Assembly: GCF_000005505.3 (NCBI RefSeq)
Contig: NC_016134.3
Span: 11,514,624-11,578,623, forward strand
Length of the DNA stretch: 64,000 bases
Direction: 5' to 3'
Origin: Brachypodium distachyon
Taxonomy: Eukaryota; Streptophyta; Magnoliopsida; Poales; Poaceae
Part shown: one piece after another, positions 32,430-43,629 of the stretch
How positions within the stretch are numbered: position 1 is the first letter of the stretch
Layout: every line of letters starts with the position of its first letter
Translations under genes and position numbers: made by a program
Notes under the pieces: model-generated
Told to the model about the DNA's origin: nothing
Databases searched by the model: none
Seen by the model: only the letters and a program-made list of their open reading frames with translations

Positions 32430-34185
32430 TTTATCACAAAACCCCTAGTTTCTGACGAACTGTATCACAGAAGTACATATTTTTCTTTTCACTTGACCCG
32501 TATTTTTAGACTAATCCGTATCACAAAACCCGTAATTTTGCTATCAACGTTGCTAATAGGAAAACTGCCATGGGGCCCCCACATGTCGGCCTCTGAAGCG
32601 AAATTTTACTTATCTTAGTAACACCTGCCCTACCCCAAGCCCCCTCCCGCGGGTCTTCTTCCCCAAGACCGGCGGAGCGCCGCCCGCGCCAATCCCCCTG
32701 TTTGCAACCTCCCGCGCCAAGACGACGCCAGCAAAAGCAGCGTGACATCTCCAAGATTCCTCTGGCGCACTCGCCCTCATCCACGGCTTCCCCGAGCGCC
32801 CCCGCACCGAGCTCCTCCTCCACCGTCCGCGCCTCGCCGTTGACTCGCCTCAACTGGCTTCCTCTTCCCCGACCGACCCCGCCTACGAGTTCGTGGTGAG
32901 CTTCTCCTTCTTTCCCCCTATTGTTGTTCTTGACAACAATTAGAGTAAGGGGTGCCAATGCACGATGGCACAAGTTCGGATATATAAGTAGGGCGTGTAC
33001 GCCGGCCTTATAGTGAAGGTCGCCGTATACTTGGACAAGTTGACACGTCGATATTTTTTGAATAGATTCGGTTGACCCTGCGGGTGCGACTTAATCCTAT
33101 GTTAGGAAAGGCTTCGAGGGGGTTGTTAGCCGAGGGTTTGAGCCAAGCGGATCTTCCCAAGACACCTTTTGGCGAGAGACTTGTCGGGACCGCCTCGTAC
33201 TTGGACCGAACGCGTCTTTCCAAGTATCGAGGTTAGGATACCCTCGGAACTCTAACCCAACCCCTTCTCCTTCGAACCCGTCCCAACCAAGGTTAGTTCG
33301 GAGCCTCGAAACTAGAGTCCCCTAGAAGGCTTCCTCGAGGCCGATCGACTTTTAGTCGAGAGCGGCGCACGAGAGCGAACCTTAGAGGGAGCACTCTAGC
33401 CCTCTCCCCTTGAGTTTATTCAAGTGAGAGTGAATGGTACATGCCCCCATGGGGGGTATTTATAGCCTAGGGGTACATGACAAAAGACCATGGCTACCCT
33501 TAAGGGAGAGAGAAAAGTGAGGGCAAAATGGTAAAAGTAGCTCCTTTGGTCTATAACTTTTGTGTGCACCATGTGAGAAAAGGAAGACTTGGTCTATGGT
33601 CCACCATGGACTAGGAGCCCCCCCTCACACCTTTCTTGCCCCCTATTCTAGCTCATTTGACCATTTGACCATGGCATGAGAGGCTTGACTTATTGACTTG
33701 TCTTCCTTTGCCATGTAGGATTGACCGCGCCACGTGGGCGTCTTGACTCATGCTTGGGAAATGTTGACTTAGTCGTCGCCGCGTAGAATTTACGGCCCGG
33801 CCCATATAAGGGTTTTATTTTACTACAACACCCCCTATTCCCCCCCTCGGATCCACCCCCTAGAGCTCTGCCGTGTTGGACGCCGCCGGCGAGTTTCTCC
33901 CATGAGCGTTCTACTCCCCTGCGCCGTCCATGGTGGGAGCATTCCAGTCCAAACCAGGCCCGCAGCCCAGCCGCACCTGCAGCCCCCCTGGCTAGCCGCA
34001 CCGCCCGCTCGTCGTCCCGGACGGAGGCAAGGCCGCCACCGCCCGTCAGTTTCCCCGTTAGCGTCATTGACAGCAAGATTTAGAGTTTTGCGATACAGTT
34101 TAGTCCAAGAATACGGGTTAAGTGATAAAAAACCAAAAAGTGTAGTTTTGCGATACAGTTCGTTAGAAATTAGGGTTTTTTTAGT
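32430..34185. mobile_element. GC-rich TIR element (Pack-MULE-like), split by a solo LTR
   Basis: Left arm 32,430-32,575 is matched in inverted orientation by 34,065-34,185. Both, read inward, contain ACCC(C)TA(G/A)TTTCT, AACGAACTGTATC, CCCGTATT and TTTTGCTATC/CTTGCTGTC-like stretches. Between them is GC-rich, exon-like DNA. At 32,895/32,896 there is a good donor context (TTCGTG|GTGAGC), suggesting a captured gene fragment. A solo LTR at 32,922-33,830 interrupts it. No convincing flanking TSD was found and boundaries are approximate. Small + ORFs (32,702-32,899; 33,902-34,330) have no recognisable domain. Confidence 0.55.
32922..33830 (-). mobile_element. Solo-LTR-like insertion, 909 bp
   Basis: It begins TGTTGTTC and ends ACAACA (TG...CA with short inverted ends) and is flanked by a perfect 8-bp repeat CCCCCTAT (32,914-32,921 and 33,831-33,838). 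On the minus strand it shows GGCTATAAATACC and a downstream GAATAAACTC signal, as in an LTR promoter. An 8-bp duplication is longer than the 5 bp usual for LTR elements, so part of the match may be chance. Confidence 0.6.
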
Positions 34186-34673
34186 GGAGTCAGAAAGGTT
34201 TTGTTATATTTACTCAGATTTTTATGTGTGTTTCCTAACGTTTTTGCCGGCCCAGTCCAGAGACACCAAAAGAAAAACGGAAGTGCTCCACGTAGGACGA
34301 ACCAGTGCGTCCGACGGTTGTACGACGTGATATCAACCGCAAGATGATTTGATCGATGGTTCATGCCTTGCGTCGGACTGAATCGTAAGTGAATCTGGTA
34401 CGTATAGCAGTGCTCAAAGAAAAAAACACTAGTGGCCCGTGGCAGGCCGGTTTTGGTATGTACAACCCTTAGAAAACCCACCAAAACACTTCGGGCCGGC
34501 TAAACACCCACACGCGGGTCGTTCTCGCGTCTCCGCACTCTGCGCCGTCGCCCGCCTCCGCCACCGCCCACCGTCGGCCGTCGGCCCCCGCCTCCCCGCC
34601 GTCTCCTCCAATCTCAGGCCGCCCGCGACCTCTGCAAACCCGACGCGTGGCAACGGCGGAGTTGCCGTCCTCC
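34186..34673. other. Region upstream of the putative small gene
   Basis: From 34,440 the sequence turns GC-rich and CpG-rich, as in a grass promoter or 5'UTR. No TATA box stands out. Confidence 0.35.
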
Positions 34674-35704
34674 ATGGCCGTCGGCCGCCCGCTCCACTCT
34701 CCGCCGCAGGGGCAGCGACCTAGCACCTTCGCCGGAATTCTGGGCTTGAGTTTCCTGCGAAAACTCCGCCGTTGGTTGGTTCTTCTTATCCTTGTGTCTG
34801 GTTTCCCAAGTCTACACTCAGGTACCTTACTCAACGCCGTTGTTCTTCTCTGCAACCCAACCCAATAGACTTGATGTCTAGCACCGTATCAGTGCTTGAA
34901 GCACATCAAAAAATCTGTTTTATTACATTGCATCAGAAGATCAAACATATGTTGTGCACGTCATGGATCTTGGAATTGCACTCAAACCAAAACATACGTA
35001 GGATGATGGTGGCTTTGTGCCAATATTGCCAACAGTTAATTTTTTTGCGACGAAGCGGATCAGATAGTGTTTGGTTCCATGTCACTAGCAAGCAGCATGT
35101 GCTCTATTTTGTCAAATACCTTTTGTTTGACAATGTAACCATCATAACCTGCATATTAGAGCCATCCCATTTCTCTAATCCTATAATATTCCAGTTTCCA
35201 GTCGTCTTTTAAATATAAATTGTCTTTTTCTGCTTAAACCAAGATTATCTTGCAATTAGTTTTCTTTGGTCCTACACATCTGCCAAGGAATTGCTGGTGT
35301 TTTTTTTGTCTAATAAAGCTCATTTGTCAGTCATTCTAATGCATTGCATTTACACTTTTGGGACCATGAGCAAAACTGGTGACTGTTGAGTGCGACTTGT
35401 ACCACTAGATTCAGCACATCAAGTCTCAATCACTGTGCGATGTTTGAATGCCCTGTTCAGAATTGCATTAATGTATTTTTCAGCATTAGCACAACATTGT
35501 TTACTGACCATCTCTTCGCATTTTGATGTAAAAAAATACCTTTTGATGTATTTTTAAACTGGCTGTGTTTTACAGGTAGAGGCATCTGATATCTGGATTC
35601 AACTCCTAGAGAGAGCCCAACGAATCAAAACTGGAGGCTTGTCAAAAACTGCTTCGGCTCAGAATGTTTCATCTGAAGACATCGATGTTTTTGTTGCATT
35701 ATGA
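34674..35704 (+). CDS. Putative two-exon gene, short membrane-anchored protein
   Basis: Exon 1, 34,674-34,821, starts ATGGCC in a good context. It is Pro/Gly-rich at first and then has a basic, hydrophobic stretch FLRKLRRWLVLLILVSGFPS that could be a signal anchor. The donor is CTCAG|GTACC. Exon 2, 35,580-35,704, begins after an AG acceptor and continues in phase to EASDIWIQLLERAQRIKTGG and SSEDIDVFVAL, ending TGA. The joined ORF is about 90 residues. Support comes from phase-compatible splice sites, the GC-rich first exon typical of grass genes, and an amphipathic Lys/Glu-rich second exon. I do not recognise the family. It could be a truncated duplicate of a longer gene or part of a transposon. 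Confidence 0.4.
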
Positions 35705-36957
35705 TTTGAGGCTTGCCAAAAACTAGAGGATTTGTATTGTTTCATCTGAAGTCTACGAATCGATGTACTTGCTTGCCTCAACTTCCATGTACTGGTATAC
35801 TCCAACATTCGCTTTTGAAATCACTTTTGAAAAAATAGACCGAGCTGAAGTTGTAAAAATTAGATTTTTTATTACAGTTCCATGTATTGATATACTTCAG
35901 TTTGAAAACCCTTCTTACAAAACACTTGTGACAAACACTGGAAATTGAGGGAATTAAGGAAATAAGTTTTTTTGGTGATAGGGGTGTTTTCACTCAAAAC
36001 ACTAGGTAAAAAACTAGAAAGCACATAAAAACCCCTGTGCCAAACAAAGCCTTATCATTTAATTCTTTTTCTATATTATTTCTTGTAAATGTCTGAAGAC
36101 ATGCAGTGGCTCCAGTAAAGCAGAAGGAAAGATAAAAAGAAAGCCACGACCCACAAGTGCTGTGATGCTTGATACTTTCATGCACATATTGTATAAATGT
36201 GTACATTTCAACAATTTAAAATTGCAGTACTGAAGTTGTTGACCTGAATGCAGTTTCTAGCTTTCTACTCTGTCAGTTGCATCTAGATAGAGATAGATAT
36301 GAAAATGATTTAATTTGGATAGAAAGATGACATAGCTTCAGTCTCCTACCTCATGTGCTGCGGGGTGTTAATAGTCCCGGCCTTACTTTTGGGTTCTCGA
36401 TTGGATCTGAAAATATAACTAGTGCTTCATGTAAATAGTGGTTCTCGTACTGTAGTTTGTTTTGCATGTGCGATTCTCAATTGGATTCCGTACTGTAGAT
36501 TGTTTGCATGTAGTTAACAATAAGAGTTACGTTTATGATTTTGTATATGTAATTTTAATGTTAAGAGTTACTTTTATGATTTTGGTAGATGTAGTTGCAA
36601 TATTTTTGTGGATATAGCTTCACATCTTATTTCAAGTAAGAATTATTTTCACATATTAAATAGTTGGATCTGAAGTGGTTCATGTAAATCATCATGCGTA
36701 ACTATACTTGGTTGTAATTAATCCTGAGAGCTTTTGAATTACCTAGGAATTAATCAAAGTAACTTCTAGACGATCTGCTGTAGATAATCCCCGCTGCATG
36801 TTTGTAATTCTTGCATAGTTGCTCCTTGGTTCATGGAGATCTGGTGGGACAAAGGAGGTGGTGGAGGGGAAGAGAAGTAGAAGGGGAAAGTTGGAGTAGA
36901 GTTTCTCAACTCTTCCCTCTTTCGGGCAGACAAATCCACACGACACGCCCACCTACC
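35705..36957. other. Intergenic region upstream of EMF2
   Basis: AT-rich. 36,060-36,340 is another partial copy of segmental block A (CCACAAGTGCTGTGATGC, TTAAAATTGCAGTA, AGATAGAGATAGATATGAAAATGATT). 36,440-36,640 holds short repeated ATGTAGTT / AAGAGTTAC phrases. No gene. Confidence 0.45.
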
Positions 36958-37468
36958 CCTTCCTTTATCTCTCTTTCTCTCTCATTCTCTCCACCGTCCC
37001 CCAAGATCTAGACTACCAAAACGGTCGCTCTAGGGCGTGCCCATTCCTCGCACCGTGCTCACGCCCGGCTCAAGGGAGCCGCCGTGCTGGCCTTCCCTCG
37101 TTCCGCCTTGCACCACCGTGCCCGCCTCCCCTCGCGTTGCTGGTGGCCCTCTTCCTACGCTTTACCGTTGTGAGGCCACCGCCATCATTGACGGGATCCG
37201 ACAGATTCAAGCCTGGTGTTCCGAGATCTGGTGGATCTCGACTGCGTCGACGAGATCCGGAAGATTCAAGACTGGCGTTCCGAGATCCGGCGGATCTCGA
37301 CCTTCTTGACGAGATCCGGCAGATTCAAGCCCGGCGACCGGATCTCAACTTCCTCCCTGCACTCCGTCATTGCAGCGGATCCCCCTCACGGCCGCACGCT
37401 CCGCCATCGCTTGCCGCCGGCCGACGCACCAGCAGGAGGCTACCACAGCTCGCCACCAGGGCCAGGAG
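36958..37468 (+). other. EMF2 5'UTR exon 1 (predicted)
   Basis: A pyrimidine-rich stretch (CTCTCTTTCTCTCTCATTC) marks the likely transcript start zone. GC-rich leader sequence follows to a strong donor CCAGGAG|GTGAGT at 37,468/37,469. Intron 1 would run to the acceptor TTTGTGCAG at 39,098. I see no ATG in this leader or in the UTR part of exon 2, so translation would begin at the first AUG, 39,180. The leader contains a 59-bp minisatellite. The exon's 5' edge is a guess. Confidence 0.6.
37190..37351 (+). repeat. 59-bp minisatellite in EMF2 leader exon
   Basis: Three direct copies start at 37,190, 37,249 and 37,308 with GACG(G/A)GATCCG.(C/A)AGATTCAAG. The third is shortened. They are diverged by several substitutions. 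Confidence 0.85.
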
Positions 37469-38033
37469 GTGAGTCTCCTCTTTGTGTCTCTGTGTTTTTT
37501 ATTTAAATTTTATAAAGGCCGCAAAATAAAAAGGTTATAAAAGTATAAGTGTAAAAGAGAAACTTAAAAAATAAAAGTTGAGAAACCAAAATTTGATACT
37601 AAAAGTTATTACAAGAAAAGGTCAAAAATAAAAGTTGATAAAAGTAAAAGTTCAGAGATTGAACAGAAAGTAAACCAAAAAAAGGCAAAAAAAACCTATC
37701 CCGACAGCATCTTTTCTTTTGGCGGAGCACCGCCAAACAGCAGCTTTGCCCAGATTTTGCCTTGCAAAAAAGCCAAAAGTAACTTGCCGTCTGCAATGAG
37801 TGCTCCCGCTCCCGCTGTTACTAGCACCCCCATGCACAGTAGCAAATTAGATTGGTGGTGGGGGACTGTTTGGCTTGGTAGAAGGGTCTCCAAAAAACAA
37901 CCTGTAATTTTTCTTAGTGGAGATTTCTTTGTACAAATCTTCAAAACATCTGTCTTTATCGTTGTCACATGTGTGTATGCGTCTAACTTGTTGTTTAATA
38001 AATTACGTGGCTACTTTTAAAAAAAAAGAAGTA

Positions 38034-38146
38034 CTCCCTCTGTCCCATATTAAGTGACGAAATATTACATGTATCTAAACGCTTTTTGGGTATAGATACA
38101 TCCATATTTGGGCAAATTTGAGTCACTTAATACGGGACGGAGGGAG
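38034..38146. mobile_element. Stowaway-type MITE in EMF2 intron 1
   Basis: 113 bp, CTCCCTCTGTCCCATATTAAG / CTTAATACGGGACGGAGGGAG ends, TA on both sides. Confidence 0.92.
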
Positions 38147-39179
38147 TAGCAAATTAGATTGCTTTTGTGGAAATCTTGGAACCACAGGTTTGTTTCCTAA
38201 TACGAACTGTCCCCTTTGGAGAACACAGATTTGGAATGAGGCCTTATGTACATGGAAGGACGGAGTAGATTTTTGACATTTACAACTATGAGATGCGATA
38301 TATGTACAGATATTATGATAAAACGCGACACATAAATCCAGCAAGAGACCTGCACGAAGATTTGAAGCTGCCAATGATGCACATCCGTGTATATATGTCG
38401 AGCAAGGTACAGAACCGGTCCTCCAAGAAGTGTGCACCAACCTTCAAGACTACAACACCTCACCACCTACTGTTGTAGCGGAGATGGGATTTATCTCTTA
38501 AATGTTCTTCTTAACACTAGACAATATTAGGCATGGTTTTGATGGGCCACTATTGCCCAAGATCTTGGCCCATCCACATGGAATTTAGTTCAATGTGTCC
38601 CAGGCCATCTCGGCGCAAACAAGGCCGTATTATGTTGCTATAACAATTTCAGACAACTGAACTTACATGTGAATACTAAGAATAATCAAAATCATGCAAA
38701 TGAGAAATAATATGAACAACTAAAAGCAGCACTTGTCAAATTGAAACTATCGACTTATGGTAATCCAAGATTTTCCAACCTCCTCTGGATTGATGTGTAT
38801 GTAGGATCACAGGTATCACATTCGTTTTTATACTGGTGGCATTAGTTATTTCTATGTTCTTCCTTCGGGGCCTAAGAAAAGTTCTAGAACTGCTCTAATT
38901 TCTACTGAAACTGGAGTAACATTTCTTTCCTTAGTAAAATCTTGATTCAGATTAGTTGCAGTTATACCTTATTTACTGCTGCAAGAAGTTAGATTTTCCA
39001 GCAGGATCCGATCCTATTCTTGGATACTTGTTAGCAAAAAGATTTAATGCTATCTTACTGATGTAATATCTATGCATATTGTTTGGTTCTTTGTGCAGGC
39101 ACTTCTTGTGTGTGGTTGTGCGTGCTGATTTCGGTGGTTTCCTGTGACACCACGGGAATCGAGGTGCTTGCTAGCAAGG

Positions 39180-42100
39180 ATGCCAGGTCTACCATTACCT
39201 AGCGATGATGCAACGTAAGGCGCTATCCACTTTTCTAATTTTACTGTTCTGTTTGAGGTATGTTTCTTTTACTTTGAGCATCCATGATCACTACGACTGA
39301 TGAAGTTACGCTATTAAATTATTTTACAAAATGTCAGAATGGTTGGGAAGTGCGCTGGTTAGTGTCTGGTCAGGTTCCATGTGAGCAAGTATTTTTTTTT
39401 ATGGTAAATGACCATTAATTTATGGTTCCATGTAAGCAAGTATTTTTTTATGGTAAATGACCATTAATTTATGGGAGTTAATGATTACTCACTGGAAATC
39501 TATGTGAAAACACTAGTAGTGACAGAACCAGTTAAGTTACTTTGCTTGTATGGTGTCTAGCTTCCTTGTTTTTACAAGAGATAGATTCCTCCTTTATTTT
39601 GATGCAACTATTGTTTGCGTAGGAAAAATGGAGGTGGATCCAGGTCTGCAGATGAGACTTGTGAAAAGGATACAAGAGTTGGACTGCTTCCAAATGAGGA
39701 ACTTTCACTTCAGGAATACTGCAAGCCAGTTATGCTTTATGAAATTTTTCAAGCAAGGGCTATTGAAAAAGTAAATTTTTATCCAAAAATTGTGACTTTT
39801 CTTTTAGCATTCAAAATGGTTTATGTACCTTTGGTTTTAGATACCGGTGACTCAACTCAATTTTGCAGCCCCCTTGGCTTCAAAGATGCCTTCGCTATAG
39901 GATAGACGCGAAACGGAAAACGAGGTAAAATTATTGAATGGTTCAAAATTGAAATATTTCCACTTAATAGATGTCTTATTACATATTTAGCTGAGCATCT
40001 TGAGAAACTTGATTTGGTATTGTTCTTGAATTTATTTCATAGTAGAAACATGAATGGTAGCTCGGTCGAACAATGCTTAACAACTTACTTAAGCTTTTTC
40101 AAAGAGCAATCACTGTAATATGCTAGTGACATGATAGAAAGTTGGAACTCATTATGTGGAATGGGAGTACTGACAGATGTGTGTATTAATAAATGTAGGA
40201 GTTGGATAACAGTATCAATTTCTAGAAACAGAAATGATGTATTGCCAACACAGGGTATATTTCCACTTCACATTTTATATGCCACACCAGCTAGTAACGT
40301 TTCGCATGAAGGGGTAAGTTATTTTGTTATTCATACAATTAGAAGTTAATTTGTGTCTATCAGATGGTATATTTTCTCATTTATGGCTTCATGTTGCATG
40401 CAGCATTCTCCAGTATATCAGTTCAGTCGGGCTTGTCCACTGACCTCTTTTATTGAATCTGGAGATAGTGGCCAAGCTAAAGCCACATTCTGTATCCCTG
40501 GGTTGGAGAGTTTAGCAGACTCCAAAGATAATATAATCCTCATTAGCTACGGTATAGTGTGCATCCTATGTTATTATTTGTGCATAACATTTATTTGCTG
40601 TCATGAAATTTGATTCCGCTTATTTTCTTCATTTCAAAAAGGCCAACGTGGACAAAATCTTTGTGAGAAATACCCAGAGACCCCTGTGCAGTATTCTTCT
40701 TCTGAAAGTAAGTTGTAGTTGACATGAATGTGGCTGACAATTACAATGTATTGTTCGTTAAGTTGGATTGGTCTATTTGTTTTTCCTGAAACACCAAATT
40801 CTTGGCTGAAAATTTTCTTTTTTTCTTTGAAGGATAACAAGGTTCTGTTTCAACTATATGTCTAGCACACACCCTGTATTAATAGGGAAACAACCCAACC
40901 CTTTAAATCTAGGTGTTACACTGTGAACAGCAACATGCCAAGCTTTCTTTTTATGTGGATTCATGGGGAATATCCAAAATTTTCAGTTCTACTCCAAGCC
41001 TAAGAAACAGCAGACACGACATTCTAGTTCCATCTGTAACTACTCAACAAAAGGAAGTGTTGTGTTAGTTGACCAAGAATAGGCTATATTTGCCAATCTT
41101 TTTGAGTATTTAAAATGTGGATTGTTGTAGCTTGTTGTGTTAGTTGACCAAGAATAGGCTATATTTGCCAATCTTTTTGAGTATTTAAAATGTGGATTGT
41201 TGTAGCTTCCATTGTAGTAGCCAATATAATCTCAAACTTGTGACTTCTAAAATAATTAAGTACATGGAAGGTTTAATTTCTCAGCAACCAGCAATATGTT
41301 TGTAGTCTTATTTAATGGTCTGACTATTGTACATTGGTACATTTTATCAGAGCTTGGAGGCAAATGTTCCTGGGGTACAATACCAATTGATTTACTCGTT
41401 TCAACTCTGGAGAATTCCATACCTTTCAGCTTGGGGCACACTGTTGAACTGACAAAAGAAATTAGGATGAGCCCAGGCTTCGTAGAGGTATGCTGCAAAG
41501 TTCTTGAAGCATGTGTTACATATTCTGACAACCATTATATTCAAAATTGTGGGATAGATCAGCCCCACTTGTTGTATGACACTAGTTTCAAGAAAGAAAT
41601 CACTTTACGACGTTCACTTGCACTTTGCGACCTGTTTGAGTTTTAAGAATTTATTAAGCATATTCCTGCCCATACTTTCATTTTTGACACTATTTAACAG
41701 CTTGTACATATTACAACCAAAAATATCCAAGCTTCAGTATTTGATGCAAATTTCTAATTACATGCATGGTGCAAATTAACAACTATTCTTATTTCATTGA
41801 TTTTTTAAATGCTTGCTAAAGTGTACGGGTATGCTTGTTCTATAACAGTAGAAGACTGAAGTGCTCGTGGTAAATTAGCACCATACTTCAGATGTACCAG
41901 TGGCAAATTTCCCACATTTAACACTATTGATCGTATATCAACTTATATATTTGCATGCGAAAAACTCAAAAAATGAGAAAACGGCAGGAAAGCTGTCTTT
42001 CATTAGAAGAAATGGAGTATGATTTATAAAGAGGCTTGGAACTAAACTCTAAAAATTAAAAGCACCACAATCTGTAGTTATGGAGTATCGATGTGTCTTC

Positions 42101-43593
42101 GGCAATTTATCCTTGTTTTCATTCCCAGCCTGCTCAGATTTCTCTCTTGTCTTTGATTTCTATATAGATTGTATGTTGACTCTTCTTTTCTTCTTTTTGT
42201 ACACACACAGCAAACATTTCTTGAGAAAAACAATTGCTTGACATTTTGTTATCGTAAGACTGATGCTACAGTAAGTCCTTCTCTTTTTCTTTCAGTAATC
42301 TAGTTATTATCGCTTCCGAATATGAGGAATCAATATTGTTTTTTTTAAAGGTGGAGTCAATATTGTTGATGTAGTATAGAAGCACCTTAGTTTTCTGAAA
42401 ATTGCAAGTTATTTCCCACAGTTTTGCTTAGATCCAACATTTTTGTTTGTTATATACAGGGTTCATATGGACTACATGCAAGTATATATGCGCAAGAGGC
42501 TGGTGCAAGAGGCTTATCTCCTTACAGTTCTTACTCTGACGATGATGTTCCACTTTTTTCATCACCACGTGTCATAAGGTAACAGTACAACCAAGCATAC
42601 ATACTCCCTCCGATCCACAATATAAGTGTCTCAGACTTAGTATAACTTCGTACTAAATCTGAGACACTTATTATGGATCAGAGGGAGTAGCTCATTTCTG
42701 ATATTTAATGGTGCTTTGTTCTCTTGTTACACACTGTTGCCATGCATGTTCTCAATGCTTATGTGTGTTATCCCCCGAATGCGATATTTTGTATGTTCCT
42801 TTGGAGTATCATGTGATGGTGCGTTGCATGCTCTCCTTAGGTGGCTGGCGTAAAAGCGTTCATATCGATTAGGTCGAGTATATTGCAAGTGCTTGCTCTC
42901 ATGAAGTGCGCTGGAGCATAACTTCTAAAGATGTTTTTTTTCTGGATTGTGCTGCAATTGACAGTATCTTCTATAATACCGTGTAAATAATATAAATCCA
43001 TATATGAATTTATATTCAACACTTCAGCTCATATCAGCAGCATCGTGGTACCATCCCATCTTCCCCACTATTGGATTCAAACACTTCCAAAATTCAGCGT
43101 TCTAACTAATATTCACAAAACGTATCGATTCAGGGATTTTCAGCTGAGGTTTCAAACCGACTCTGAATTGAAGAATTTTCAACCGAGATTGAAATGATCT
43201 TGCCCTACATTGAGGGCTTGCAAGCTGTCCTGGATTTTTATCCAGCGGACTTCGGTGACTTGCAAAACCAAATAAACATTCTATGCCCACCAAGCCTATT
43301 CTGTAACCTGGTTTAGCCTGGGAGAGGGTTACACCCGGCCTAGTCATTGCATGTTTAAACCTTGCTTGAATAAACAATTACCGAGTTCCATTCTTATCTA
43401 ATACTCCCTCCGATCCATAATAAGTGTCTCTGATTTAGTGCAAAGTTGGACACTTACTATCGATCGGAGGGAGTATTGAAATGTATGTTTTAACTAAAAT
43501 GTAACAAATTTCACTGCAAACTATCTACAGGATAAGAACAGGAAATGTGTCCTTTATCTACAAATGTAAGGATAAGAAATTTATTGATGGTTA

Positions 43594-43629
<36 letters not shown>

